The notes: generated by a model not told the origin, from the letters alone. Shown: positions 43,993 through 54,389, counted from the first letter of the stretch. The stretch: DNA of 64,000 bases from Luteibacter aegosomatis (GCF_023078455.1 NZ_CP095740.1:2778001-2842000); one strand, 5' to 3'. Numbers and translations: made by a program.

Positions 43993-44032
43993 TTTCCATG
44001 GCTGGGGGCGTGTTCGCCCCCAGCCATGGAAA
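43993..44032 (-). terminator. Hairpin after the autotransporter gene
   Basis: TTTCCATGGCTGGGGGCG (43993-44010), loop TGTT, and its exact reverse complement (44015-44032): 18 perfect base pairs, 21 bases beyond the autotransporter stop. It lacks a U tract, so it may work as an mRNA-stabilising or Rho-assisted end. Confidence 0.7.
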
Positions 44033-44053
44033 CCACGCCATGGTCATGGCAGA

Positions 44054-47000
44054 TCAGAAGTTCCAGCGGAACCCGAGGTTCACCGAATCGCTCTTCGTGT
44101 GCGACGCGCGATCGGCGTTGTAGTACACGTACGTGCTCGCGGCGGGCGTGATGTCGAAGCTCATGCCCACGCCGGCCTGCCAGTGGTTCTTCACCGGACG
44201 CGAACCCTGCACCGTGAAGCCGGTGGTCGGCACGCCGGCGAAGGCGTTGTCCACCGTCACCGTGTCGTCCTTGGTGTTGTGCAGGTAGCGCACGATCACG
44301 ATCGGGTGCAGTTTGGTGCCCTCCACGCCCAGGTCCACGTCGCCGACCAGTCGCGCGCCCACGCCGTATTGCATGCTGCGCGCTTCGATGCGGCCCACGC
44401 GCAGGTCCGCGTCGCCGGCACCGCGCTCGGTGAAGCCGTCGTACTTCACCTTGGTGTAGTACGCGCCGACGAACGGCTCCAGGTGCATGCTCTGGCCGAG
44501 CGGGAAGCGGTAGCCGCCTTCCAATGCCGCGTTCGTGGTCTTGCCGTCGTAACGTCCCGTGGCTTCCGGGTTGAACGGACCGACCGCCACGCGACGCGAG
44601 CTGTCGGCGTTCTGCCAGCCGTACGAGGCCAGGCCCTGGAACCACCACTGGTGCTCGTTGAAGTACTGCGCGTGCACGCCCACCGCGTACTGGTCCACGT
44701 CGGTGTAGTCGCCGCGACGATCCACCTCGGTGCGCGAGTTGGCCACGTTGGCGTGCACGCCGATGCGCAGGTCGGGCGTCACCGGCGCATCGGCGCCGAT
44801 CACGATGCCGTTGATGCGGTAATCGGTGCGCGCCACGTCGACGCTACGCGACAGGTCGCTGCTCGAGGTATACGGCTCGGCCCAGACGGCCGCGCCCTGC
44901 TCGTTCGTGTCGCGTTCCAGCTTCAGGCGATAGAACACCGAGTCCTGGTACTGGCTCTGGCCCTGCAGCTCCGCCGTGGCGGCCGACGCATAGGTTTCGC
45001 CGGTGAGCGAGTCGAACGCCCGATCCACCTGGTCGCCGGTCAAGCCGCGCACGTAGCCGAGCAAGGTCGGCAGCGGATCGCCGCCCGAGGTGGCGATGGT
45101 CTGCAACGCCGCGGCCATGCCCTGCTGGTTGCCGTTGAGGCCGGCGAACTGGTCGAACGGGGTGCCACCTGTCCCCGCGCCACTGCCGGCCTGGGTCAGC
45201 GTCAGGATCACCTGATTGCCCTGCTGGCTCACGCTGGCATCGAGGAACGGGAGCGTGTTTTGCACCACGCTGGCGTAACTGCCGGTGACGCCACCGGTGG
45301 CGTTGATGATCGAATAGTTGGTAACCGGCGCATACGTGCCTGCCGACGGCAGCGTCACGAGCTGGCCGCCGACGGTCGCGGGGCCGTTGACGTTGATGCT
45401 GTCGTGCGCTCCGCCCGCGTTGGTGCGGATCTGCGTCGTGGAGCCGGCGGCGAGAACGAGACCGCCGGTGTTGAGGGTCGTACCCGGCGTACCGCTGCCA
45501 CCGGCAGGACCCGTGGCGCCATCGATGCCGCTCGGGGCGATGGTGCCGCCGTCGCCGACCGTCACCGGTCCGCCGACGGTGCCGCCGCCGACCACGCCGC
45601 CACCCGGATTGACCGTCACCGGACCGCCGAGATTGCCGTTCACCACCAGGTTGCCGCCGATCGTCGTACCGCCATTGAAGCTGACCGAGGTACCCGCATC
45701 CACCGACAGCGTGCCCGCATCGACGTTGAGGTTCGTGATGCCGTTGAGCGATGCGCCCGGCAGGCTCGCCTGGCCGTTGCCGGTGATGTTCAGCGTGGTG
45801 CCCGGCGCCGTGCCGTTGACCGTGCCGGTCACGGTCGGCAGGTCGCCGTAGCTCACGTCGAGGCTGCTGTCGCCACCGAGGTTCAGCGTGCCGGCGATGG
45901 GACCGGCGACCGTCAGCACGTTGCCGCTGCCGTCGAGGTTGGCCGTGGCGCCCGCGCCGACGGAGATGCCGCCCTGGTACGGATGGCTCGCCGTGAGCGT
46001 GCCCGCGTTGACGGCGAACTTGCCGCTGAAATTGGCCAGCAGGCCATGGAGCACCAGGCTGCCGCTGCCTTCCTTGACCAGACCGCCGCTGCCGGCGAGG
46101 TCGCCGTCGAGCGTGAGGTTCTGCGCGCCCGTGACGGTCGCGCCGTTGGCACCAAGGATGACGTTGTTGGCGAGGGTCACCGCCGTGCCGGCTTCGAGAC
46201 TGGCACCGTCGATCGAGAGATCGCCGGTACCCAGCGCCGTGTCGCTGCCGACGACGAGCGATCCACCGTTGACCGCGGTACCGCCGCTGAAGGCGCTCGA
46301 GCCATTGAGGGTGAGCGAACCCGCACCGTTCTTGGTCAGGCCACCCACGCCGGAGATCTCGCCGTCGAGGGTGAGCGCGTTGTTGCCCGACAGGGTCAGC
46401 CCGGCGTTCAAGGTCACGTCGTTCGCCAGCGTCAACGGTGCGCTCGTATCCAGCGCACCGCCGTTCACGGTCAGGCTGCCCGTGCCGAGCGAGGCGTCGT
46501 TGCCGAGCGTGAGGCCGCCCGCGTTGAGGGTCACGCCACCGGTGAAGGTATTCGCGCCGTTGAGCACCTGCACGCCAGCGCCGTTCTTCACGAGGCCGCC
46601 CGCACCGTCGATGACGCCGTCGAACGTCGCATCGGCCGTACCGCCCAGCGTCAGCGTGCTGCCACCCAGCGTGACGTTGCTTCCGGCCACGCCCGCGAGC
46701 GAGCCGACGGCCTGATCGCCGCCCGCGGCGATGTCCAGCGTGGCACCCGCACCGGCGAGGTTCACCGCGCTGGCAGGCGACAGGCTGCCGCCCGCACCGA
46801 TCGCCAGCGTGCCGTCGTTGACGAGCGTGCCGCCGGTGTATGAGCTCGCGCCGCTCAGCGTCAGCGTCGCCGCGCCGTTCTTGGTAAGACCGCCCGCGCC
46901 GGTGATGGCGCCGCCGAGGGTCACGTCGTTGCTGCCGAGCACGGTGAGGCCCGCGTCGAGCGCCACGTCGTTGGCGAGCGTCACTGCCGTGCTCGCGTCG

Positions 47001-50000
47001 AGCGTGGCCGCGCCGCCCACCGTCAACGCGCCCGACCCGAGCGACGCGTCGTCGCCCACCACGAGCCCCCCCGCGTTCAACGCTACGCCGCCACTGAAGG
47101 TGTTCGCGCCGCCGAGCAGTTGCACGCCCGCGCCCTCCTTCACCAGGCCGCCCGTACCGCCGATCGTGCCGTTGAACGTGCCGTTGCCGACGCCATTCAG
47201 GGTGAGCGTGTTGCCGCCGAGCGTCACGTCGCTGCCGGCCACGCCGTTCAAGGCGCCGATGGCCTGGTTACCGCCGCCGGAAATGTCGAAGCCGGTGCCC
47301 GCCGCCGCGAGCGTCACCGCGCCGGTGGGCGAAAGGCTGCCGCCCGCGCCGATCGCGAGGATGCCCGCGTTGATCAGCGTGCCGCCGGTGAAGGTATTGG
47401 TGCCGGTCAGCGTCTCGGTGCCGGTGCCTTCCTTGACGAGGCCGCCCGAGCCGCCGATGGAGCCGCTGAACGTGCCGTCCGTGGGGCCGCCCACGGTGAG
47501 ATCGTTCGCGCCGAGGTTGACCGTGCCGTTGCCGGTCAGCGTACCGAACACCTGCGTGCCGTTACCCGCGGAGAGATCGAACGTGGCGCCCGTGGCGATG
47601 TCCACGATGCCCGCGGCGGCGAGGCTCGCGCCGGCACCGAGGGCCAGCGTGCCGGCGTTGATCTGGGTGCCGCCGGTATAGGTATTGGCGCCGTTCAAGG
47701 TCAGCGTGGCCGCGCCTTCTTTCGTGAGCCCGCCCGTGCCGGTGAGATCGCCGTTGAAGATCATGTCGTTCGTGCCCAGCACCGTCAGGCCGGCGTTGAG
47801 CACCATGTCGTTGGCGAGCGTCACCACGCCGCTCGAGTCCAACGTCGCGTTGCCGCCCACCGTGAGCGAGCCGGTACCCAGCGCGGCATCGTTACCCAGC
47901 AAGAGGCCGCCCGCGTTGAGGGTCACGCCGCCGCTGAAGCTGCTCGCGCCGTCGAGCGTCTGCACGCCCGCACCGCTCTTCACCAGGCCACCGTTACCGA
48001 TGATGCTGCCCGCGAACGTGGTGTCGCTCGTGCCGCCGAGCGTGAGCGTGCCGCTGCCGAGCGACACCGTGCTGCCCGCCACGCCCGCGAGTGAACCGAT
48101 GGCCTGGTTGCCGCCGGCCGAGATGTCGAACGTGCCCGTGCCGGTGAGGTTCACCGCCCCGGTGGACGACAGGCCGCCGCCCGCGCCGATCGCCAACGTG
48201 CCGTCGTTGATCGTGGTGCCGCCGGTGTAGGTATTCGCGCCGGTGAGCGTGATCGTCGCCGCACCGTTCTTGATCAGCCCGCCCGCGCCGACGATCGGAC
48301 CGCCCAGTGTCAGCGCATTGCTGCCGAGCAGGTTGAGGTTGATGCCCGAATCCAGGTCGATGGCGTTGGAGAGGTTCAGCGCCGCGCTCGTGTCCAGCGT
48401 GGCGTCGCCGCCGACGGTGAGCTGGCCCGTGCCCAACGCACTGCCGTTGCCGAGCACCAGGCCGCCGGCGTTGAGACCCACGCCGCCGCTGAACGTGTTC
48501 GCGCCACCCAGCGTCTGGATGCCGAGGCCATTCTTCACGAGGCCTCCGGTGCCGGCCATGACACCGTCGAACGTGCCATTCGCGACGCCACCCAGCGTGA
48601 TCGTATTGCCGCCGAGCGTCACCGTGCTTCCCGCAACCCCGTTCAATACGCCGATGGCTTGGTCGCCGCCCGCCGAGATGTCGAAACCGGTACCGGGTGC
48701 GGCCAGGGTCAACGCGCCGGTCGCGGCGAGGCTGCCACCCGCGCCGATGGCGAGCGTGCCCGCGTTGATCAGCGTGCCGCCGGTGAAGGTGCTGGCGCCG
48801 GTCAGCGTCTCGGTGCCGACGCCTTGCTTGATGAGGCCACCGGTGCCGCCGATGGAACCGCTGAAGATACCGTCGGCGGGACCGCCGATGGTGATGTCGT
48901 TCGCGCCCAGGTTGACCGTGCCGTTGCCGGTCAGCGTGCCGAACACCTGCGTGCCGTTGCCCGCGGAGAGATCCAGCGTGGCGCCCGTGGCGAGGTTCAC
49001 GACGCCGCTGGCGGCGAGGCTTGCACCCGCGCCGAGCGCCAGCGTGCCCGCCGCGATCTCGGTGCCGCCGGTGTAGCTGTTGATGCCGTTGAGGGTGAGC
49101 GTGGCGGCGCCCTGCTTCGTCAGTCCACCCGCACCGGTCAGCGCGCCGCCGAGCGTGATGTCGTTGCTGCCCAACACGGTGAGGCCCGCGTTGAGTACGA
49201 TGGCATTGGTCATCGTCACCGCCGCGTTCGCGTCGAGCGTGGCCGCGCCACCGACGGTCAGCGTACCGATGCCCAGCGCCGCGTCGTTGCCGACGATGAG
49301 TCCACCGGCGTTCAACGACACGCCACCGCTGAACGTGCTGGCGCCGCCGAGCGTCTGCACGCCCGCGCCGACCTTCACCAGCGAACCGTTGCCGCCGATG
49401 CTGCCGCCGAAGGTCTGGTCGGTCGCATCGCCGAAGGTCAGCGTATTGCCGCCCAGGTTGATCGCCGTGCCGGCGACGCCCGATAGCGCGGCGATCGTCT
49501 GGCTGGTGGTACCGGAGATGTCGAGCGTGGCACCGGCCCCGCCCAGGCTTACCGCGCCGGTCGAGGCGAGGCTGCCGCCCGAGCCGAGCGCGAGGGTGCC
49601 CAGGTTGACCGTCGTGCCGCCGGTGTAGGTGTTCGAACCGGTGAGGGTCAGCGTCGCCGCACCGTTCTTGATCAGTCCGCCCGTGCCGGACACCACGCCA
49701 CCCAACGTCAGGGCGTTGCTTCCCGCGACGCTCAGGTTCGCTCCCGCGGCCAGTCCCACGTTGTTGGCGAGGTTGATCGGGGCGCTCGTGTCGAGCGTGG
49801 CGTTGCCGCCGACGTTGAGCGCACCCGTACCCAGCGCGCTTCCGTTGCCGAGCAGCAGGCCACCCTGGTTGAGGGTCACGCCGCCGGTAAAACTGTTCGC
49901 GCCGTCGAGGGCCAGCAACGAGGCGCCGTTCTTCACCAGGCCACCGGTGCCCGTTACGGCACCGGCGAGTGTGATGTCCTGGCCGCCCAGCAGGTTGAGG

Positions 50001-53000
50001 GTACTGCCTGCGCCGAGGTTCACCGCGTTGGCGAGGTTGGCCGCCACGCTGGTATCCAGCGTGACCGCGCCGCCGACGTTCAGCGCGCCGGTACCGAGAG
50101 CGCCGTCGTTGCCGAGCACCAGGCCGCCCGCGTTGGCGGTGAGTCCACCGCTGAACGTATTGGCGCCGTTCAACGTGAGTACCGAGGCGCCGTTCTTGAT
50201 GAGGTTGCCCGTGCCCGCCACCACGCCACCGAGGGTGATGGCCTGACCGCCCAGCAGGTTCAGGGAGCCGCCGAGGTTCACGGCGTTGCCCAGGTCGAGC
50301 GCCGTCTTGCCGTCGAGCGTCGACGCGCCGCCGACGTTGAGCGCACCCGTGCCGAGTGAATTGCCGTTGGCGAGCAGCAAGCCGCCGGCGTTGAGGTTGA
50401 GTCCGCCGCTGAACGTGTTCGCGCCGTCCAGCGTGAGCAGCGAGGCGCCGTTCTTCGTGAGGCTGCCCGTGCCGGACAGGACACCGCCCAGCGTCACGTC
50501 CTGGGTGCCCGGCAGCGTAAGTGCCGCGCCGAGGTTGACGGCGTTGGTCAGGTTGAGTGCCGTCGTACCGTCGAGGGTGGCGGCGCCGTTCACGGTCAAT
50601 GCGCCGGTTCCGATCGCGCCGCTGTTGCCGAGCAACAGACCACCGGCGTTGAGGGTCGTGCCGCCGCTGAACGTATTCGCGCCGGTGAGCGTCTGCGTTC
50701 CCGTGCCGTTCTTCACCAGCGATCCCGTGCCGCTGATGATGCCGGCATAGGTCTGGCCGGTGGCGTCGCCGAACGTGAGCGTGTTGGCGCCGAGGGCGAC
50801 CGTCGTGCCGAGCACGCCCGACAGCGCGCCGATGGTCTGGTCGCCACCGAGGGAGATATCGAGATTGGCACCCGCCCCGCTGAGCGTCACCGCGCCGGTG
50901 GCGGCGAGGCTGCCACCCTCACCGAGCGCGACGGTGCCCGCCGCGACGTTCAGTCCCCCAGTGAACGTGTTGGCTCCATTGAGCGTGAGCGTGGTCGCAC
51001 CGTTCTTGACCAGGCCACCGGCGCCGGACATGGCGCCGCCGAACGTGAGCGCCTTCGAGCCCAGCACGTTCAGCGTGGAGCCCGCGGCGAGGTTCACGTC
51101 GTTGCTCAGCGCGAGGCCACCGGCGGGAGCCGACGACGAGCCGTCGATCGTCGCCGTGATCCCCGTGATGCCGTCGCCGACGGTCAGGGCTCCGGTACCC
51201 AGGGCCGTGTCGGTACCGAGCAGCAGGCCGCCCCCGTTGACGGTGAGGCCGCCACCGAACGCGTTGGCGCCGTTGAGGGTCAGCGACGAAGCACCATTCT
51301 TGACCAGGCTGCCCGCGCCGGAAACCGTTCCGCCGAGCGTGAGATCCTGTCCTCCGGTCAAGATCAATGAAGCACCCGTGCCGAGATTCAGCGCGTTGCC
51401 CAACGAGAGCGACGTCGTACCATCCAGCGTGACGCCGCTGCCGCCGACGCTGATCGCGCCCGTGCCCGCCGACGTGTTGCCGCCGAGCAACAGGCCACCA
51501 CCGTTCAAGGCGATGCCGCCGCTGAAGCCGACGTTGTTGCCGCCGAGTGTCTGCACGCCCGTGCCGACCTTGATGAGGCCGCCCGTGCCGGCGATGGTGC
51601 CGGCGTACGAGGTGTTCGTGTTCAACCCGCCCAGCGTCAACGATCTCGCGCCGAGATTGACGGCGCCCCCGGTGCCCGCCAGCGAGCCGATGGTCTGGTC
51701 GGCGTTCGCGGCGGAGATGTCCAGGCTGGTCCCGGGCAATAGGCTGATCGCTCCCGTGGCGGAAAGGCTGCCGTTCGCGCCCAGCGCGAGGCTGCCGCCG
51801 GTCAGGGAGAGGTTGCCGGTCAGCCCGTTCGCGCCGCCCAGCGTCAGCGTACCCGCGCCACCTTTGGTGAGGTTGCCCGCGCCGGACAACGTGCCGTTGA
51901 GTGCCAGCGCGTTGCTGCCGAGCAGGTTGAGCGTCGCCCCGCCATTGACGACGATGCTGTTGGCGAGATTGAAGTTGGCGGCGGTCGTATCGAGGGACGC
52001 ATTGCCCCCGACGGTCAGCGTGCCGCTGCCGAGCGCGCCGGCATTGCCGAGCAGGAGCCCACCCGCGTTGAGGTCGATTCCCCCGCTGAAGAGATTCCCG
52101 GCGCCGAGACGGACCACGCCCGTGTCGTTGACGGTGAGTCCCCCCGCGCCCGACAACACGCCGTTCAGGCCGAAGCCGTTGGTACCGCCGAGCGTGAGCC
52201 GTCCGACGTTGAGGGACACGTTGTTCGCCAGCGAGAGTCCCGCCGCCGACGCGGCGATCGCGCCGCCGTTGGCATTCAGCGTGCCGCTGCCGAACGCGCC
52301 GGCGTTGTTGAAGTTGACCAGGCCATCGTTGATCGTGGCATCGACACCGGCGACGGCACCCAGCAGGTTCCATGTGCCGCTGTTGACGATCAGGTGCTGG
52401 AAATCGATGTATTGCGCCGCATCGATCGAGGACACGGCGCCGCCGGTGCCCGCGCCCGGACCCGTGGCCGAATTCTGCAGCACCAGGCGATTGTCGTTCA
52501 GGCCACCGCCGTCGACGATGCCCGCGGCACTTAGCGTGACGTTGATGCTGAGAAACGGAAGCACGACCGACAGGCCATCGCTCTGCACCGACGATCCCGA
52601 CACGGCCGTGAAGGTGTTTCCGGTCACGGAGTTGCCGAGGTTGACGCTTCCGTTGATGCTTCCGGCATTGAGGAACGTATTGCCCGCGCCCGCAGTGGTC
52701 GACCCGGCGAACGCCACGCGCCCGTCCATCGCGCCGGTCGCGCTGTTGGTGAGGTTGGTCTGGCCACCGCCATAGGAAATGATGGCCGGCGCATCGGAAA
52801 CCTTCAGCGCGCTCACGCCGAAGATATCCATGCCGATGTCGCCGTCGTTGCGTATGTTGGTGACGCCGCCCGCGGCGTTTCGCGTGGCGATCGCCTGCCC
52901 TCCCACACCCACCAGCGAACCGACGTTGACCACCCCCTTGATCACGCCCCGGTTCGAGCCGTTGACGAGGTTGCTGATGTTGATCGTATTGGCGACACCC

Positions 53001-53347
53001 GACGCGTTGCCTGCCTCGATGCCCGCCGAGACGATGGTCAACAGGCCCGGATCGATCGATCCGCTGTTGTTGACCGTGATGCCGTTGCCGGTCAACGTCA
53101 TCGCCGTGCCGCCTAGGGCCGGCAACGGTGACACGCTGGCTCCCGTCTGCACGTTCACGGTGACGCCATTGGTGGGGCTCGTTACGGGAAGATTGGCGTC
53201 GGTGCAGGTAATGACCGTGCCGGCCTGATTACACACCGCGTACGCGGTGGTACTGAACATCGGCATCGTCAATAACGAGGCGAGGGCCAGCCCCACGCTC
53301 CGGCTGATGGATTTGCGGCGGAGGAATTCAAGACGGCGCTGGCTCAT
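44054..53347 (-). CDS. Giant autotransporter adhesin (type Va) with PATR repeats
   Basis: A 3,097-residue surface protein. The extended signal opens M-S-Q-R-R-L-E-F-L-R-R-K-S-I and ends at A-Y-A near residue 37. The passenger is built of Gly/Asn/Thr/Leu-rich repeats of the passenger-associated type (G-G-L-V-K-N-G-A-G, A-N-T-F-S-G-G, L-N-A-G-G-L), predicting a beta helix. The last about 280 residues are the 12-strand barrel, with A-A-V-W-A-E-P-Y at its start and the terminal F-R-W-N-F. Start ATG at 53347 (GGGAG upstream); a longer start at 53434 was rejected. It should mediate adhesion or aggregation, in keeping with the pga genes next door. It contains a 1,395-bp super-repeat. Confidence 0.93.
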   Translation of the reverse strand: MSQRRLEFLRRKSISRSVGLALASLLTMPMFSTTAYAVCNQAGTVITCTDANLPVTSPTNGVTVNVQTGASVSPLPALGGTAMTLTGNGITVNNSGSIDPGLLTIVSAGIEAGNASGVANTINISNLVNGSNRGVIKGVVNVGSLVGVGGQAIATRNAAGGVTNIRNDGDIGMDIFGVSALKVSDAPAIISYGGGQTNLTNSATGAMDGRVAFAGSTTAGAGNTFLNAGSINGSVNLGNSVTGNTFTAVSGSSVQSDGLSVVLPFLSINVTLSAAGIVDGGGLNDNRLVLQNSATGPGAGTGGAVSSIDAAQYIDFQHLIVNSGTWNLLGAVAGVDATINDGLVNFNNAGAFGSGTLNANGGAIAASAAGLSLANNVSLNVGRLTLGGTNGFGLNGVLSGAGGLTVNDTGVVRLGAGNLFSGGIDLNAGGLLLGNAGALGSGTLTVGGNASLDTTAANFNLANSIVVNGGATLNLLGSNALALNGTLSGAGNLTKGGAGTLTLGGANGLTGNLSLTGGSLALGANGSLSATGAISLLPGTSLDISAANADQTIGSLAGTGGAVNLGARSLTLGGLNTNTSYAGTIAGTGGLIKVGTGVQTLGGNNVGFSGGIALNGGGLLLGGNTSAGTGAISVGGSGVTLDGTTSLSLGNALNLGTGASLILTGGQDLTLGGTVSGAGSLVKNGASSLTLNGANAFGGGLTVNGGGLLLGTDTALGTGALTVGDGITGITATIDGSSSAPAGGLALSNDVNLAAGSTLNVLGSKALTFGGAMSGAGGLVKNGATTLTLNGANTFTGGLNVAAGTVALGEGGSLAATGAVTLSGAGANLDISLGGDQTIGALSGVLGTTVALGANTLTFGDATGQTYAGIISGTGSLVKNGTGTQTLTGANTFSGGTTLNAGGLLLGNSGAIGTGALTVNGAATLDGTTALNLTNAVNLGAALTLPGTQDVTLGGVLSGTGSLTKNGASLLTLDGANTFSGGLNLNAGGLLLANGNSLGTGALNVGGASTLDGKTALDLGNAVNLGGSLNLLGGQAITLGGVVAGTGNLIKNGASVLTLNGANTFSGGLTANAGGLVLGNDGALGTGALNVGGAVTLDTSVAANLANAVNLGAGSTLNLLGGQDITLAGAVTGTGGLVKNGASLLALDGANSFTGGVTLNQGGLLLGNGSALGTGALNVGGNATLDTSAPINLANNVGLAAGANLSVAGSNALTLGGVVSGTGGLIKNGAATLTLTGSNTYTGGTTVNLGTLALGSGGSLASTGAVSLGGAGATLDISGTTSQTIAALSGVAGTAINLGGNTLTFGDATDQTFGGSIGGNGSLVKVGAGVQTLGGASTFSGGVSLNAGGLIVGNDAALGIGTLTVGGAATLDANAAVTMTNAIVLNAGLTVLGSNDITLGGALTGAGGLTKQGAATLTLNGINSYTGGTEIAAGTLALGAGASLAASGVVNLATGATLDLSAGNGTQVFGTLTGNGTVNLGANDITIGGPADGIFSGSIGGTGGLIKQGVGTETLTGASTFTGGTLINAGTLAIGAGGSLAATGALTLAAPGTGFDISAGGDQAIGVLNGVAGSTVTLGGNTITLGGVANGTFDGVMAGTGGLVKNGLGIQTLGGANTFSGGVGLNAGGLVLGNGSALGTGQLTVGGDATLDTSAALNLSNAIDLDSGINLNLLGSNALTLGGPIVGAGGLIKNGAATITLTGANTYTGGTTINDGTLAIGAGGGLSSTGAVNLTGTGTFDISAGGNQAIGSLAGVAGSTVSLGSGTLTLGGTSDTTFAGSIIGNGGLVKSGAGVQTLDGASSFSGGVTLNAGGLLLGNDAALGTGSLTVGGNATLDSSGVVTLANDMVLNAGLTVLGTNDMIFNGDLTGTGGLTKEGAATLTLNGANTYTGGTQINAGTLALGAGASLAAAGIVDIATGATFDLSAGNGTQVFGTLTGNGTVNLGANDLTVGGPTDGTFSGSIGGSGGLVKEGTGTETLTGTNTFTGGTLINAGILAIGAGGSLSPTGAVTLAAAGTGFDISGGGNQAIGALNGVAGSDVTLGGNTLTLNGVGNGTFNGTIGGTGGLVKEGAGVQLLGGANTFSGGVALNAGGLVVGDDASLGSGALTVGGAATLDASTAVTLANDVALDAGLTVLGSNDVTLGGAITGAGGLTKNGAATLTLSGASSYTGGTLVNDGTLAIGAGGSLSPASAVNLAGAGATLDIAAGGDQAVGSLAGVAGSNVTLGGSTLTLGGTADATFDGVIDGAGGLVKNGAGVQVLNGANTFTGGVTLNAGGLTLGNDASLGTGSLTVNGGALDTSAPLTLANDVTLNAGLTLSGNNALTLDGEISGVGGLTKNGAGSLTLNGSSAFSGGTAVNGGSLVVGSDTALGTGDLSIDGASLEAGTAVTLANNVILGANGATVTGAQNLTLDGDLAGSGGLVKEGSGSLVLHGLLANFSGKFAVNAGTLTASHPYQGGISVGAGATANLDGSGNVLTVAGPIAGTLNLGGDSSLDVSYGDLPTVTGTVNGTAPGTTLNITGNGQASLPGASLNGITNLNVDAGTLSVDAGTSVSFNGGTTIGGNLVVNGNLGGPVTVNPGGGVVGGGTVGGPVTVGDGGTIAPSGIDGATGPAGGSGTPGTTLNTGGLVLAAGSTTQIRTNAGGAHDSINVNGPATVGGQLVTLPSAGTYAPVTNYSIINATGGVTGSYASVVQNTLPFLDASVSQQGNQVILTLTQAGSGAGTGGTPFDQFAGLNGNQQGMAAALQTIATSGGDPLPTLLGYVRGLTGDQVDRAFDSLTGETYASAATAELQGQSQYQDSVFYRLKLERDTNEQGAAVWAEPYTSSSDLSRSVDVARTDYRINGIVIGADAPVTPDLRIGVHANVANSRTEVDRRGDYTDVDQYAVGVHAQYFNEHQWWFQGLASYGWQNADSSRRVAVGPFNPEATGRYDGKTTNAALEGGYRFPLGQSMHLEPFVGAYYTKVKYDGFTERGAGDADLRVGRIEARSMQYGVGARLVGDVDLGVEGTKLHPIVIVRYLHNTKDDTVTVDNAFAGVPTTGFTVQGSRPVKNHWQAGVGMSFDITPAASTYVYYNADRASHTKSDSVNLGFRWNF
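47283..49351 (-). repeat. 1,395-bp super-repeat inside the autotransporter passenger
   Basis: Three separate anchors in the gene recur with exactly the same offset: 49351 and 47956 (GCGTCTGCAC), 48916 and 47521 (CCGTGCCGTTGCCGG), and 48678 and 47283 (ATGTCGAA). The segment 48678-49351 therefore repeats at 47283-47956, 465 codons apart, with scattered differences. The protein repeats the block with N-G-T-Q-V-F-G-T-L-T-G-N-G-T. Confidence 0.85.
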
Positions 53348-53678
53348 GGTGCTCCCGGTATGCACGCGTTGATTTACGCTGCGGTCCGACGTCGCGAGGC
53401 CGCAAGGAACCCGCCCCTGTCGTTCGTCGGGCAAGCGTTAAAAGGCGGGTTGGGGAATGATTGCCGTGGAGCCTACGCGACCATCGGTTTCATCGGATGC
53501 ATAAATTTGGCAACCGATCTACAAGCGTGCAAATGCGTTACGCATTAGCCGCGGGCTGCGCTTTATTCGGCGGAAATGGGCAATTACGGCATGACCGATA
53601 TCGAATCGGCAAAATGTGATTCGAGCCGGTATAAAACAGGGATTCAAACCGTTCCGATAATCGCGAAGCGAAACCCGT
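53348..53678. promoter_or_regulatory. Autotransporter upstream region with a palindrome
   Basis: A 331-base gap between the autotransporter and the small membrane gene, both on the minus strand, with no gene seen. It contains a perfect palindrome AATGCGT-T-ACGCATT at 53532-53546, next to AT-rich DNA (CATAAATTTG at 53500-53509) suitable for a promoter. It probably carries the control of the adhesin. Confidence 0.55.
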
Positions 53679-54308
53679 TCATTCCTTGTCGAGCGCGCGA
53701 TACGTCCTGTCCATAGCGACCACCAGCATTTGCAGATAGGTCAGGCGCATCTTGGCCACCGCCAGGCGATCGATCGCCGTCGCCATGCGTTCCGGTGTCC
53801 ATTGTCCCGCGTCGGGAACGCTTTCCACGGTCGCCGCCGCATCCATGACGTCCTTGATCACCTGTTCCTGCGCGCCACGGAATTGATCCTGCATCGCGTA
53901 GACGGTGGAGAAGTCCTGCGCATCCTCGTAGGCCATGTACGTGAAGGCGCCCGACGTCTGGGCCGTACGCCACGCCGCATCCTTCAACGCCCCCATCTCC
54001 ATGTTGAAGCTCAGGTGCTGGCCTTCGGCGGACGCGTTGGCGATCTTCGCCAGGACGGCGCGGTCGTCGTCGAGCATCTTCAGCTCCTTGTCGATCTGCG
54101 TACGGATCCGGGAGAGGTCACGGGCATTGTCCGCGACCTCCCTGCGCATCGCGGCTTCGGCCTGGTGCACGAGATGCCGGTGATGCACGGACTCGACCAG
54201 CCCTTCCAGGCTCAACGCAATGAACAGGCCCACGGTGATGGTGAGGATGTGCAGCAGGAATTCCTTGACGCCATCGATCTTCCGGTGGGGCGGATGAACA
54301 TCGAGCAT
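53679..54308 (-). CDS. Single-pass membrane protein of unknown function
   Basis: A 209-residue protein with one membrane helix near the N terminus (F-L-L-H-I-L-T-I-T-V-G-L-F-I-A-L, about 17-32) and a helical, coiled-coil-like rest. No motif was recognised; the layout recalls proteins of the DUF6090 kind. It is divergent from pgaA with a 246-base intergenic region, and its stop lies 331 bases before the autotransporter start. A link with surface or envelope functions is inferred from the neighbours only. Confidence 0.72.
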   Translation of the reverse strand: MLDVHPPHRKIDGVKEFLLHILTITVGLFIALSLEGLVESVHHRHLVHQAEAAMRREVADNARDLSRIRTQIDKELKMLDDDRAVLAKIANASAEGQHLSFNMEMGALKDAAWRTAQTSGAFTYMAYEDAQDFSTVYAMQDQFRGAQEQVIKDVMDAAATVESVPDAGQWTPERMATAIDRLAVAKMRLTYLQMLVVAMDRTYRALDKE

Positions 54309-54389
54309 GACGATTCCTCGAGGCGCGGGCCGTATTCACGAAAGTATGCGCGGACTTATCTGCACATGGCCATCACGTTCCTTTCGACA

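Noticed and set aside
43904..46843. A 979-codon plus-strand frame opposite the autotransporter
   Set aside because: It is the antisense of a repetitive, codon-biased gene, its product is low-complexity (Ala/Val/Arg/Gly), and no family is recognisable. The long antisense frames at 46731-52775 are rejected for the same reason.
45000..53000. Regular repeats that could suggest a CRISPR array or tandem satellite
   Set aside because: They are in-frame protein repeats of variable spacing with no constant direct repeat and spacer, and no cas gene is near.
53348..53434. Longer autotransporter start at 53434
   Set aside because: It would add 29 residues ahead of a good extended signal peptide; GGGAG precedes the internal ATG at 53347.
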